Source: Schizochytrium sp. TIO01 (lineage: Eukaryota; Sar; Bigyra; Thraustochytrida; Thraustochytriidae). From it: a stretch of 64,000 nucleotides of DNA. Position 1 is the stretch's first letter, and each line of letters starts with the position of its first letter. A program made the position numbers and the translations under genes. The DNA is taken from positions 5,627,983 through 5,691,982 of the forward strand of contig SMSO01000032.1 in assembly GCA_004764695.1 (NCBI GenBank), written 5' to 3'. This document shows positions 22,608-33,321 of this stretch, piece by piece. The notes under the pieces were generated by a model. The model searched no databases. It was not told where the DNA came from and worked only from the letters and a program-made list of their open reading frames with translations.

Positions 22608-24446
22608 TTACATCGTTAGCTTGCGAGGTACAACCTTCATGGGCAAACCAACCGGTCGTTTCTTGGCGATGCTAAATCCAGGAAATCCGTAAACGTATTC
22701 GGGTGCGGTGAGGTCTTGCGGCCCCATAGTACCATAATTGAGCCCAGTATAAGTTGTCGGATCAAACTTTGTCTTGAATTCAGGAGTCATTTCGAAGCTG
22801 AAACGCTGCAAAAGATTGGCCAGAATAAGGCGAGCCTCCATTTGAGCAAAATTTTTCCCGATGCAGTCACGTGGAGGGTGCATAAAAGGGGAAAATCGCC
22901 CCGAGGCTGGGTTATACGCACGCAAAGCATGTCCATGCCAAAGCTCTTCTTCAGTGAAGGCTCTATCGGGATTGAACTCATTAACATCCACGCCCCAGAG
23001 ATCTGGGTTGCGATGACGTGACCAGTTGATGATACGCACCAAGGTTCCTTTCTTCAAATTTACCTCCTTTCCATCAGGCCCTTTGATTTTTTCGTCGCGT
23101 ACTAACTCCCGGAAAGTCCCATTGGCAACAGCAGGGTATAGTCGAAGTGTCTCTGTAATACAGCGCGTCATAAAAGGGAGCTTTTGCAAGTCATCATAAA
23201 CGGGAGCGCGACCTTTGAGATGGTTGAACCAAGCGTCAACCTCTCTTTGAAGGCGCTTCTGGATGTCTGGATGATGCGCAAGCTCCAAAAGTAGCCAGGA
23301 AAGGGTATGGCCAGTAGTGTCGTGTCCAGCAAACTCAAGAATAAGAGCATTTCCCTCCATAACTTTGGGTGTAATTCTCGGATCTTCGGACTGTTTGTTT
23401 TTGAGGTCTCGAAGCATAGCACTGAGAGGACCGTGCGCCACAGGGCATTTCCCAGCCTTTACATCATCAGACAATGCGGGGCAGCTCACTTCTGGTCGAT
23501 CCACCCGCTCCACAACCTTTCGGCAAAATTTTCTTACAGAGTTTGGAGGAACCTGACCGGACATGGCCTTGCGGAACTGCTCGTTTGTAGATTCCATGAA
23601 TTCCTCAGATTCGCCGAAAAGCGCTAGTTGCAGCTGCGCCTGGGTCTCATTGAGGCAAAAGTCATTCATGTCTACCGTCTGGGTGCCCCCTTGAGCTAAC
23701 TCTGCAAGGCGGTCAGCACAGAATTTGGCACGGTCTGAGCTAATATTGAAAATCTGTTCCAATGAAGCTCTCGGTAGGAATGCCGGCGTGAGCTCATCAC
23801 GTTGCGTGCGCCATAAGTCGTTGTCACGTGTGCTGATGATGGATCCAAAAAAGAAAACGTTAAAGTTCGGCTGCTTCTTCAGATGCACGCGCGCAATACG
23901 GCGAGCATCTTCAGGGTCTCCAATGATGACTTCGTACGTGATAACTGGGTCTTTACGAGGACCCTCATCTCCGGAGCGCCCATGAAGCAAGTAGGGAACT
24001 ACAAGGTTCGAGGCAAGGCCCGCATCTCCATACTCACGCTGCCATTTAGCAAAAAGCACATGAGAGCTGCCGTCAATCAGGGCTTTGTGTAATTCGCAAA
24101 AGGTATCTCTCCATCCCTCTGGATACTTTTCAGTGTCTTTCACAGGGCTTGCGAGTTGCAAGCATGAGTCGCTGGTGCCTGGAAGGCGCTTCGAAAGTTT
24201 TGCGAAGAGTCGCTCAGGTGAGCTTCCCTGAAAATCCTGGGGCTGACCTGAGTCCTTGGAGCTCGATGCTAGGTTCGCCACTAAGTTTGACTCAATTGCT
24301 AACGGGTTTGGGGTGCCAGAAACTTCAAGGGCAATACCGGAGGAAGCAGCGTTAACAGAGAAGATGGAGGGGGCACAAAGGTGAGCTTGAAGTCGTGCGA
24401 GGCGGCGCGCAGCAGTGGTATCGCGTGGGTCTCTGGAAAAGGTCAT
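22608..24446 (-). CDS. Cytochrome P450 monooxygenase
   Basis: A heme-thiolate enzyme inserting oxygen into an organic substrate. Numbered from the in-frame ATG at 24593, the marks are the C-helix WRTQRDELTPAF, the I-helix AGHDTT (422-427), the K-helix ExxR (ETLR, 481-484) and the heme loop FMHPPRDCIGKNFA with axial Cys577. I chose the ATG at 24446 because the 49 codons upstream look unlike coding sequence; this gives 612 residues. About 100 residues precede the P450 fold. They contain no obvious membrane anchor; the first 25 are Arg-rich with few acids, which could be an organelle-targeting sequence. The heme loop has His-Pro-Pro where FGxGxR is usual, so subfamily assignment is not safe. The long interval between the C- and I-helices has CYP4/CYP704-like style, but the substrate is unknown. 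Confidence 0.9.
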   Translation of the reverse strand: MTFSRDPRDTTAARRLARLQAHLCAPSIFSVNAASSGIALEVSGTPNPLAIESNLVANLASSSKDSGQPQDFQGSSPERLFAKLSKRLPGTSDSCLQLASPVKDTEKYPEGWRDTFCELHKALIDGSSHVLFAKWQREYGDAGLASNLVVPYLLHGRSGDEGPRKDPVITYEVIIGDPEDARRIARVHLKKQPNFNVFFFGSIISTRDNDLWRTQRDELTPAFLPRASLEQIFNISSDRAKFCADRLAELAQGGTQTVDMNDFCLNETQAQLQLALFGESEEFMESTNEQFRKAMSGQVPPNSVRKFCRKVVERVDRPEVSCPALSDDVKAGKCPVAHGPLSAMLRDLKNKQSEDPRITPKVMEGNALILEFAGHDTTGHTLSWLLLELAHHPDIQKRLQREVDAWFNHLKGRAPVYDDLQKLPFMTRCITETLRLYPAVANGTFRELVRDEKIKGPDGKEVNLKKGTLVRIINWSRHRNPDLWGVDVNEFNPDRAFTEEELWHGHALRAYNPASGRFSPFMHPPRDCIGKNFAQMEARLILANLLQRFSFEMTPEFKTKFDPTTYTGLNYGTMGPQDLTAPEYVYGFPGFSIAKKRPVGLPMKVVPRKLTM

Positions 24447-26922
24447 CTTACTTTCTATCAGGTAAGCTGATAGGCTGTGTGGCGTCTTACGGAAGCAAAA
24501 AAAAGTACTTCTAATTGTAATGTGCGCAGGCTGCACTGCTTTCACTTCGATGGCGCTGAAGGGACAGCCCTTCCGTCCAAGGACTTCCTGCACGCGTAGC
24601 GATCACCTGCAGTTCCGGGTTTGCGATTTGTGCAAAAAGGACGCAGAGGCCAGAGATCCCTTCCTGTTCAGAAAACTTGTGCAGGTGCTCCCAAGACAAA
24701 AAGACACGCGTTACAGTCCTTGCATAGTGAAAACCTTACATGAGGGGCGTAGAGAATGAAACAGAGGGCTTGGTAGATAGTACCTTAGTACTAGGCTCAG
24801 ATAGACAAATGATAGGTAGTACTAGGTGCCCTCTACGCCAAAACTTAAAATAGATGCTGAAGAATTTGAAGAACAGTAATACCTAATTTTACCCAAGCTA
24901 AAAAAAATGATTAACTCGTTTCTTTGACTAGTGAGAGAGGTACCATTTTGAGAAGTTCACTTTCAGTACTCTTTTAAGCAGGAGTGTTGCGACCTGCGTA
25001 ACATAGTCCCACTGACGCTCCCCTCCAGGAAATATACCTGTCCAGCTCCGTATCTGTTTGTTTAGAAACCTCAAGATACGGAAATTGGAGATGTTAAGGT
25101 GAGTCGAAGCACCAATGTCAATCGTTGATTCTGTAGTCAAAGCCGTCCTCATATAACAGGTCGAGTTAGACAAGCTGATGCTGGTCAATAAAATTGTGAA
25201 GTATGCAGGCGCCGAGGCCATTACCAAACGGGGTGCTAATTTTGCTTGTTCAAGGAATGAATGAGATCTTTATATCCAGGACTCGATGATTACAAGCAGG
25301 GGTCTACTAGCGGAGCTAAAGTCGTTGAAGACCAATGGTGCTTTGCGGTGTCTCGGTTGTACGATCAAATCTAAGGGCGACATGACCTGGACCTTCCCTA
25401 GGCCCTCCTAACCTTCGAGTCGCTTTCTGCGATAATAAATTAGAAGGGAAAAACTCCAAAACTTGCAACATATATTAGAGGCGCTTGATAAATATCATTT
25501 ACAAACACCCAAGGTATCACATTTTTCATGTTTAACAACAATTTTGTACACGGCCAGAAAGCTATGGATTGCCCCTGATGAATATTCGATTTTCCTAGGA
25601 AGATCAGATAAATGCAACTTTGAGAAGCTAATAAAGCAAAAATCTGGAAACAGTTACTGCCCGGGCCTCGTACGCTCATTGATAACAAAAATAAATAGTC
25701 TGACTTTGAAGTTGACATAGGGGATACATGCATTGTCCTGCGAGCGTATCCCAAGAAGCCAAGTTTTATGACCGAAGAATGCAAAACATACGTAAGTAAT
25801 TTGTGTGAAGAGCCCACTAACTTGGAAGAACATTATATTTTAACAGACAAAATGTTGAATGCCCCTGGTCAAGTACGTTTTCCGCACGAAAGAGTAGGAC
25901 GGAGCGTTTCTTTCAAAAGTAAAAAAAAAACGAGGTAAACTACAAAAAGGAAATAACCCAATAACCCAATTAAATGTTGAACTTAAAAATGGAGGTTTGT
26001 TTTAAAAGAAGCCTATACGTACTCTAGAAACGTAGAAATCTCGTTGCTCGTTCTCTTTGCGTACTTGTTGAGGAGTTATTAAGTACAGGTGTTTGTGGGG
26101 AAGGCTGAGCAAGTAAGGATGATCCAAGTCAGTGCATGGCGGCGCCAAGTCACCTCGTTCGAGTAGCCACGCGCTCGATTCCCCAGTGCTGTTTGAGAAA
26201 AGAGGCATAAACTTTGCGATGCTCTCGATTAGGTTCACGTCTAATTGCTGAAGTAGTGCTTCAATTTATTTTCTTTATCAATCAAGAGCGCTAGCTGTTG
26301 TATAATTATATTCTTTTACTCAAATGTATAACTTGAACCCCCTAAATCTTTTTAGAAGTCCTCTTATTTGAGGGTCAAACAACATTACGTAGTACCTGTT
26401 TAATGAGAAGGAATCATTTTAATTTAAAAAAGCAAAAAAGCCATGAGTATCCAGGACACGCATAACTCAGCCAAAATAGTGCGTTTTGCGAGTATGTTGT
26501 CTCCCTAAAAGCATGAAATATACTGGTTGGGCAACATATTTATTACCTGCCCAATTTCACTCTCGCTAGTCAGAGGTGCCAAAATAATTACTCAGTACCT
26601 CTAACTACCTAGTTATAATAGTACCATGCAAGATACTAGCAATGTCAGTCTGAGTTATGAATAAAATCTTTTAACTTGGGTAAAAAAACTCAGGCCAAAA
26701 CATTCATATATATATATATACCAGAAATCGATTAGACAAGGAAAATGAAAAAGGAATTGATCATGTCGAAGCCAAGCAACAACAGTCAGAAGATAGTCCA
26801 GGCTTAGTAAATCTAGATCCGAGCCTCCAACAGGAGTGCTCTGCTCTTTTGAGCCACTCTGTGCAGGAGGTGTCCACAGCTCTACAGCAAGGGTTTCGTC
26901 CAACGAAATCAAAAAAGAGAGA
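24447..26922. other. Spacer between P450 and GH31 genes
   Basis: Shared upstream region of two divergent genes, about 2.5 kb. It contains a decayed coding remnant at 25463-25938 (separate entry), a TAGG cluster at 24780-24830 and a short TA run near 26705-26720. A minus-strand frame at 24928-25227 is not supported. Confidence 0.5.
25463..25938 (+). pseudogene. Possible decayed coding remnant, unrecognised
   Basis: Two protein-like segments lie in different frames with no clean join. The first is 25463-25720, with good composition around APDEYSIFLGRSDKCNFEK. The second runs from about 25698 to the stop at 25936-25938 and includes DTCIVLRAYPKKPSF and TDKMLNAPGQVRF. No splice pair of sensible length links them. 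Best read as a frameshifted fragment of a gene or transposable element. No family recognised. Confidence 0.3.
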
Positions 26923-29900
26923 ATGGCAGATGTGGACGCTTTGAAGACTCCAAAGGATAGCGAGGCTGTGAAGAGCCCCTTAGAAGCGAGCAAATGGAAG
27001 GTTCTCATGCCACTCTGCGGAGCGGGATTAGGAGGGATTGTGTGCGGTATCTTTGACTTTATATGGACCAGCCCTGCCTTTTCGCAGCAAGGCGAACCCG
27101 CAGAAGCTCGCACAGACCCGTTAAACTCAGGAGAGGTTAAAATATTGCGAATTCTGGCTCTTGTCTTTTGTGCATCACAAGTCTTTACGTCTGGAGCTGC
27201 GATTCTTGCAATAGAACAAGATCATTCTATAAGCAAAGCTCTGGTGAGGATCCATATGCTCGTAAGTCTCGTATTAGCAGTTGTTGTCCACACATCCAAT
27301 CGCTTGGCGAGCTGGCAGTTGAACCGTACAATGTATTGGCAAGGCCCATATTGGACATATACCCAGCACATATTCATGTCAACCCTTGCTATGTCACTTT
27401 TGGCAACTCATCGTGCCAATCTTAGCCACAAACCAAAGCGCAGAATGCCACAGAGGAACAATATGCAGCGTCAAACGGCTGGCGTTGGTGGATGCATACT
27501 ATGTCTTGCAGGCCTTGGCTTATTGGTCCTGGGTACCATCTTTTATCTAATTGAACCCTCAAAAGAAACTTATGGAAGCTTAAATGGCCACCTCAGCTAT
27601 TTAGAGTGGCAGTGTGGAGGAGGTGCATTTAATCTAAACTCTCCGTTGCAGGTGGTCTGGGGACCAGAGGTGGGTTTGCGCATAGGATACCCCATGGGAA
27701 AGACGATTCTGAGGACTGTGGGACCTCGCGCAGGTTTTCTCATTGCAAGCTTAAACCAAGGATCTGACTCTGCCGTGCGTTTGGAAAACTTTGGAGATGC
27801 AGGCACGTTTCAGCTTCGAGATAATCCAGGACGTTTTTCTACAGAACAAATCATCGAGCAAGTTGAATTTTACCCCGATGAACCTGCAATGGTGTTTCGT
27901 GGGTCTCTTTTCTTTGGTCCTTTACCAACTAGCCATCCCAAAACATCTCCATCACATTCATTTCGACAACAGCCAATGTCGCAGAGCTCAAGAGAGCCTC
28001 AAGAACTTGTCAAAACCTCATTTCGTTTTGTTGTGAATGCGTCAAGACACGAAGATTCCCTTTCACTGAAAGCAGACGAAGAACCTGGAATTCACATTCG
28101 CTTCTCTGCATATGGAGATGAGGCCTTAATTGATCGTTTGTACTTTGTTGTAGGATCAGATGAACAAGAAAATCTATATGGTCTTGGTGAAAGTTTTACA
28201 TATATGAATTTAAAAGGTGGGCAGGTTCCAATCCTTGCTCGTGAGCAGGGTATTGGGCGAGGGCTGGAGCCCTTAAGTTTTGTGCTGAACGCGGCGAGCC
28301 TATTGTCTACCAGCGTGACGCTATCTAGATCTTTATACATGCCATGGAGTTGGTTACTTAGCCGAGGAGAAATTGTTCAATTGGACACTAACAAGAATAT
28401 ACCAAGCGGTAGCGGGCTGGCCACTGGCTCTACCTACACCGCAATCCCGCATGTGACTACCTCGTTTCTGCGCAGTTTGTATTTATCCTCCTATGGGTAT
28501 AGTGTGTTTGATTTCTCTGAGAATGATCGAATCAGTATTGAGATTGCAGGTTATCAGTTCGAGGGAGGTGTTATTGAAGGCAAATCCCCTTTTCATCTCA
28601 TTGATACCTACACTGCGCAGGTGGCAGGTCATATGCGAATGCTTCCGGAGTGGACACAAAATGGAGCTATTGTGGGTATGCAAGGCGGGCGAGCAGCTGT
28701 TATGGAAAAATTAGATATTTTGCTCAATGCAGGAACCCCAGTTGCTGCGATTTGGCTGCAGGACTGGTCTGGGCAGCACCTTACTTCAGCAGGCTCGCGA
28801 GTCTATTGGAACTGGGAAGTTGACCACACACTATACCCAGACTGGTACAAGTGGTCAAAGGAACTCTTTCAGCTTTATGGAATTCGCATCGTGAGCTATG
28901 TAAATGCCCATTTGAGCGAGGATGGTCCCATGTTTAAGCGTGCAAAGGCATGCGAATGTCTTATCATGAGAAAGAATAAACCCCTTATACAATGGAGTGC
29001 GAGTCCATCTTTCCGTTTTGGCACAGTCAACATTTTTTCAGAAACTTGTGCACAATGGTTCATTGATATTTTGCGGGAGAATTTACTGGGTTCAGATCTG
29101 TCGCATCCTGCTGTGGGTGGGTGGATGGCTGATTTTGGGGAGAACCTTCCGTTTGATGTAGCTAGCCCTGATGCCCACAATCGGTTTCCAGAACGCTGGG
29201 CAGAACTCAATCAACGCGTTATTGCCTCAGCTGGTATACATGGGTGGAATTCCACAAACCTGTTCATGTTCACACGATCTGCATCCCTGTGTACGCCGAG
29301 GTTTACCTCTTTGCAGTGGATGGGTGACCAACTTCCAACCTGGGACAATCGCGATGGTTTACAAAGTGTTGTTGTAGCTCAGCTTGCTGGTGGACTTTCT
29401 GGGTTGGCGCATACGCATTCTGATATCGGAGGCTTTACAATGATTGAAGTGGGCTTGTTCAAATATTTGCGTACACCGGAATTAATGCAGCGCTGGATAG
29501 AACACAGTTCTTTTGCGGATAGTGTATTTAGGTCACATGAAGGTCTACTGCCTGAATCAACACTGCAAGTGTGGAATGCAAGCGTGATCCAGCACTTCGT
29601 TCGCTTTGCTCATTTGCATCGAGCTTTAGGGCCGATGCGCACAAGCTTTCACTCTCAGTGGCCTGGTCGTCCATGGATGCAAAGCATGTGGCTTCATTAC
29701 CCTGATGACCCGATGGTTGCAAATTTGAAAACGCAGTACTTCTTAGGTGGTCCCAAACTGCTTGTCTGTCCTGTCCTTGGCCCGAGCTTCACCTCTGTAC
29801 CATGCTACCTTCCTGGAAACTCGACCTACTCCCATGTTTTCTTCCCAAACGTGGTATATCATGGTGAACCAGGCATGGCAGGTCGCCATGTAGATTGTCC

Positions 29901-29991
29901 TGCTACCCTTGGGTCACCATGTGTTCTTACTGTTGGCCGCACACTAACAATGTTCTTACGCGATCTTGTGAATGCTTTGCCAACTTCTTAA
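26923..29991 (+). CDS. Membrane-anchored GH31 glycosidase, sulfoquinovosidase-like
   Basis: 1022 residues from the ATG at 26923, which has A at -3 and G at +4; the open frame upstream has no ATG. Five predicted membrane segments (about 26-48, 73-97, 106-124, 145-162, 186-210) precede a GH31 beta-sandwich and TIM barrel. The catalytic nucleophile is Asp737 (WMADFGEN) and the acid/base Asp802 (WMGDQ). The segments WLQDWSGQ, SRVYWNW, HNRFPERWAELN and HTHSDIGGFT follow bacterial sulfoquinovosidase YihQ closely. Gln613, Arg626 and Trp629 occupy the YihQ Gln288, Arg301 and Trp304 sites with the same spacing. Tyr508 is replaced by Phe838, again at exact spacing from the acid/base. The predicted reaction is hydrolysis of alpha-glycosides, plausibly sulfoquinovosides from algal or plant sulfolipid. 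Other GH31 activities remain possible. The catalytic domain follows the last membrane segment directly. Confidence 0.85.
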   Translation: MADVDALKTPKDSEAVKSPLEASKWKVLMPLCGAGLGGIVCGIFDFIWTSPAFSQQGEPAEARTDPLNSGEVKILRILALVFCASQVFTSGAAILAIEQDHSISKALVRIHMLVSLVLAVVVHTSNRLASWQLNRTMYWQGPYWTYTQHIFMSTLAMSLLATHRANLSHKPKRRMPQRNNMQRQTAGVGGCILCLAGLGLLVLGTIFYLIEPSKETYGSLNGHLSYLEWQCGGGAFNLNSPLQVVWGPEVGLRIGYPMGKTILRTVGPRAGFLIASLNQGSDSAVRLENFGDAGTFQLRDNPGRFSTEQIIEQVEFYPDEPAMVFRGSLFFGPLPTSHPKTSPSHSFRQQPMSQSSREPQELVKTSFRFVVNASRHEDSLSLKADEEPGIHIRFSAYGDEALIDRLYFVVGSDEQENLYGLGESFTYMNLKGGQVPILAREQGIGRGLEPLSFVLNAASLLSTSVTLSRSLYMPWSWLLSRGEIVQLDTNKNIPSGSGLATGSTYTAIPHVTTSFLRSLYLSSYGYSVFDFSENDRISIEIAGYQFEGGVIEGKSPFHLIDTYTAQVAGHMRMLPEWTQNGAIVGMQGGRAAVMEKLDILLNAGTPVAAIWLQDWSGQHLTSAGSRVYWNWEVDHTLYPDWYKWSKELFQLYGIRIVSYVNAHLSEDGPMFKRAKACECLIMRKNKPLIQWSASPSFRFGTVNIFSETCAQWFIDILRENLLGSDLSHPAVGGWMADFGENLPFDVASPDAHNRFPERWAELNQRVIASAGIHGWNSTNLFMFTRSASLCTPRFTSLQWMGDQLPTWDNRDGLQSVVVAQLAGGLSGLAHTHSDIGGFTMIEVGLFKYLRTPELMQRWIEHSSFADSVFRSHEGLLPESTLQVWNASVIQHFVRFAHLHRALGPMRTSFHSQWPGRPWMQSMWLHYPDDPMVANLKTQYFLGGPKLLVCPVLGPSFTSVPCYLPGNSTYSHVFFPNVVYHGEPGMAGRHVDCPATLGSPCVLTVGRTLTMFLRDLVNALPTS

Positions 29992-30514
29992 GATGATCTT
30001 GACATATGTTGATTGCATACATGCGCTGTGGAAAACTTACATTCAATGATCTTTCCTTTCTACCGAAATATGTAAGAAGAGGAGTTCAGAAATCAGGAAT
30101 TTGATCGATCATACGACATTGATCCATGAACGATACTTTCCTTCTCTGGATTTACTCATTCGAAACAACTGCATGTTCGGTCATTTTGTGCGTTGCGAGA
30201 CTCTCCGGCATGTCCAACATTGCAAGCAGAATAAATGGTTTAGCTGATGGAAAATATGTTGATATTAGTGAGAAGATTTAAAGTCCAGAGACCAAGGAGG
30301 AGGATCATAAGGAAACACTACACACCATTTTGTACTATGTATAAGAGGCTCAAGCAGTGCTGAATGATAATTACTAAGATATTCAGGATTTACTTGAACG
30401 GGTGTTGTGCAGATTTTGTTTCTTTGATGTGAGTGAAGATTATGTTTGTGACTTTGAAGAGTAATATTTTCGTCTGTAGTCCCGCTACAAGAGAATAAGA
30501 GTGAGGAATGATAT
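29992..30514. other. Convergent 3' spacer
   Basis: Lies between the 3' ends of the GH31 (+) and hydroxylase (-) genes. No feature supported. Confidence 0.6.
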
Positions 30515-32122
30515 TTATTGCTCCTTTTCCTCCTCCTGCCCACCTACGGCTGTATATTCTGCGGCATCTTCTGCCTCTTCTTCCTTGACCTCCTCCTCTT
30601 CTTCCTCCTCTTCTTTAATGTCCCCGTTTTCATTTTCGTCATCTTCCTCAAAATCTGACGTATTGACCTGATATGTCAGCCAAGCATCAAAACGAGGCGA
30701 CGGTGCGCGCTTGTTGACATACTTCACAAATGCCTGGGTGTCTGGGTCTCCACGGTAGACCATAGAGAGCATGTTTCCACGAGGGATGATTGTTACAAGG
30801 GGCTCCTCCTCTCCGTCAAGTGCGTAAACAACCTGACCACCTGTGGTACTCTCCTCGTCCTCCCAGAGATCATTGTCATCTACTGCGGTCCAGAACACAT
30901 CAAGCTCTCCCTTGTGAGCATCCTTATCTTGTGCAGAGCGATCATGCATAAGGGTGTAACACCCACGAGCAAATCGTCGAACATTAGCCACTACGGTGGT
31001 TAGTGGGACCGAAGTGAGTTTCGCAATGAGTTCTGCAAATTTCTGCGAACGTAGGAGAGAGTTCCACTGAGCGAGAATAGTATTCGCATTATTGTCTGTT
31101 GACTTGAAGATGTCAAATCGTTGTTTGTGGTAAGGGCCAATTGCTTGCCAGTCTGAGTCGGAGACGTCATCAAGGGCCTTACGGAGCTCCTCGTACTTTG
31201 ATTTGGCTAAGAAGTCCTGCAGTTCGACGCAGGACTCACTCTCAAATTTTTCACTCACCTGGGACTGTACAGATGCATCAAGGTAAATGGGAGTGATCCA
31301 GTCCTTAAGATAAAGCTCTGAAGCCTCAGGGGCGTGACTTTCGGGCTCTGGGATGATCTCGACAGCGTTGAGCTCAGGCTTGAGCGGAGTCCAGTCGGCA
31401 GGAGTCGGAGCGGAGGGTCCATGAAACCAACCTCCGATGGAGTGTCTTTGTTTATCGGAGAGAACCTCGGCGACTTGGTGATAAGAGCGGTCGCTGACCT
31501 CAAAGAACACCAAAGAGTTGCGCTTGGGGAGAATGCGTTTGAAGATTCCGTTAGGCTGTTTCTCAGCGTCGACCGTAAAGAGGTCGAGCCAGCCACCGTC
31601 CTCTTCTGCCCAATCATCTGGAACAAGGTAGAGGATATAAGCGATTCTACGACTGGAAAGTTCGTCGTCGTGGCAGAGCAGATGGCCACCCTCGGAATAT
31701 ACCGAACTGGTCAAATCGAACTGGTCGGTGATGCCTTTAACACCGGTAAGCTCGGTGAGGATGTCGCGAACTTGACGGCTGTAGAGAGCATTGACAAAGT
31801 CCTTGATAGCACCAGGGCTGCGGGACTTCTTTGCTGCAAGATCCTTGCTTTGCATGAAGGAGAAGAGATCATTCTCCTTGGGGTAGAAGAGCTCATCCTT
31901 CATAACTTCTTCCTGGAGTTTTTCAAGCACTGCAGGATCCTTGATGAAGTTCTCGATGCATCCATGCGGGAAAGGCTTGGCTGACTCAAAGGTACTCTTG
32001 AGCTTGCTCAGCCCGCTCTCATCGGCCCACTTGAGGTTGAGGATCTCAGAGGCATCGATCTCTTCAACGCGGCGGCGCTTCTGATCGCCACCAGTTTGTG
32101 ACGAGGAAGAAGGGGAATCCAT
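30515..32122 (-). CDS. uS12 prolyl 3-hydroxylase (Ofd1/Tpa1/OGFOD1 family)
   Basis: A 2-oxoglutarate/Fe(II) dioxygenase that in yeast and animals 3-hydroxylates a proline of ribosomal protein uS12 (Rps23), affecting decoding accuracy. 535 residues. A likely nuclear localisation cluster KRRR lies at about 15-18. The catalytic double-stranded beta-helix contains the iron ligands His151-x-Asp153 and His215 and the 2-oxoglutarate-binding Arg226 (RHSIGGWFHG), almost the same positions as human OGFOD1 (155, 157, 218, 230). A second, non-catalytic helix domain follows (about 260-480) and includes the family segments FARGCYTLMHD and IIPRGNMLSMVYRG. The Glu-rich tail is typical. Both domains are complete and no catalytic residue is missing. 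Single exon. Confidence 0.92.
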   Translation of the reverse strand: MDSPSSSSQTGGDQKRRRVEEIDASEILNLKWADESGLSKLKSTFESAKPFPHGCIENFIKDPAVLEKLQEEVMKDELFYPKENDLFSFMQSKDLAAKKSRSPGAIKDFVNALYSRQVRDILTELTGVKGITDQFDLTSSVYSEGGHLLCHDDELSSRRIAYILYLVPDDWAEEDGGWLDLFTVDAEKQPNGIFKRILPKRNSLVFFEVSDRSYHQVAEVLSDKQRHSIGGWFHGPSAPTPADWTPLKPELNAVEIIPEPESHAPEASELYLKDWITPIYLDASVQSQVSEKFESESCVELQDFLAKSKYEELRKALDDVSDSDWQAIGPYHKQRFDIFKSTDNNANTILAQWNSLLRSQKFAELIAKLTSVPLTTVVANVRRFARGCYTLMHDRSAQDKDAHKGELDVFWTAVDDNDLWEDEESTTGGQVVYALDGEEEPLVTIIPRGNMLSMVYRGDPDTQAFVKYVNKRAPSPRFDAWLTYQVNTSDFEEDDENENGDIKEEEEEEEEVKEEEAEDAAEYTAVGGQEEEKEQ

Positions 32123-33321
32123 GTTTACGCTAACTAGCTTCCGTGCGTGGTCGCCTTCCTCAGTTGCGCTTCGTCGTCTTCTTCAATTTCTTCTTTGCCA
32201 TACGACGTGAGAGCTCAAGGCCACTCCAAGCCACAGCAAGGGATGGAAAGCGTCCTTCTTGCACTCACAAAACCTACTCGCTCTGCTACCATTGATACTA
32301 GGAACCTGGGTGTGATTGGCTGGGCCTGATTGCTGGTTAAAGCTCTTCTAGGTACTCTAGAATAACCTCAAGGGCTATTTAAAAGAACTATGAACGATCT
32401 TGCTAGCAATAAGAGTAGTTAGTCATTTATTTACCAATATGCGGCCAAGCTTATGGAAGCAAGAGTATCTGTATCTGTGTTAGGCATAGTACTAGTAGGT
32501 AGGTATCGCTAATATAAAGAGGCTTTGTAGATCGGTTAATTACGAAGCTCTGTTATTAGGTCACGAACTCTATTATGATACCTTACTCCTGCTTGAAACC
32601 TCTAAAAGGTTCTCCAAATTCTTTCAACATAGGCGTGCCTTAAACACAAGTTCCCTGCATGTAAATTAGCTTCTTGAAGCGAGATATCGTTTACCATGTA
32701 GGACACCATATATCAAAATGCAATATACTCTCAAGATGCTAAAAACCACCACTATGAAGCTTTTGAGATGTTCTTAAAAAAGCTTGCCTTTGCAACAGCC
32801 TCAACCCCGTCTAACATCTAACATGAGACGTACTTCGATTCGTACGCGAGATTCATTTATCAAAACAACGTGATCCAGGACTTGCTTTTGGGGTTTTCAT
32901 CCTTCAAAAGGAGGCAATATATTTTGCGTGTTTTTTTCCTGCTTTACATTGAAATTAAGTCTGTTGTGGCAAATGTTAATGGCAGCTACCCAGTCTCCCA
33001 AAACCCTACACCCTGTCTTCATGAAACATGCTTGAGAAATTGTTGTAATAATTCTTTAAAATTGACAGTTGACCTGAGTACTATGTTATTGTAAAATTAC
33101 ACTATAGATTTTAAAAATACACCTTTCATGCGAGCAAAAGATTTTAAATTTGCTGTATCATGACGGGAATCAAGAAGTTTGTAAAGCGCCCGGGATGAAG
33201 ACAGGCAATATATCAAATTCAAAGAACAAGTTGCTATCTGTGGAAGGAGCTGGTTAAAAAAAAACAAAAAACATATTTTATTCCATTTTTCAACAAAGAA
33301 TCGAAACGAAAAACGAGATAT
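32123..33321. other. Spacer between hydroxylase and first CEMIP-like gene
   Basis: Promoter side of the hydroxylase gene and 3' side of the first CEMIP-like gene. A/T-rich, with a TAGG cluster near 32487-32510. No gene seen. Confidence 0.55.

Noticed and set aside
24928-25227. Minus-strand region with a CILHNF-like string in one frame, resembling the end of a Harbinger-type transposase
   Set aside because: Only one short string matches, frames are broken by several stops, and no terminal repeats were seen.
26002-26238. GC-richer patch with a GTTCGAGTAGC-like string, checked as a tRNA
   Set aside because: No acceptor-stem pairing and no D- or anticodon-arm could be formed. I found no credible tRNA in the window.
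31334-31984. 216-codon plus-strand frame inside the hydroxylase gene
   Set aside because: Antisense to the conserved catalytic domain; no independent coding evidence.
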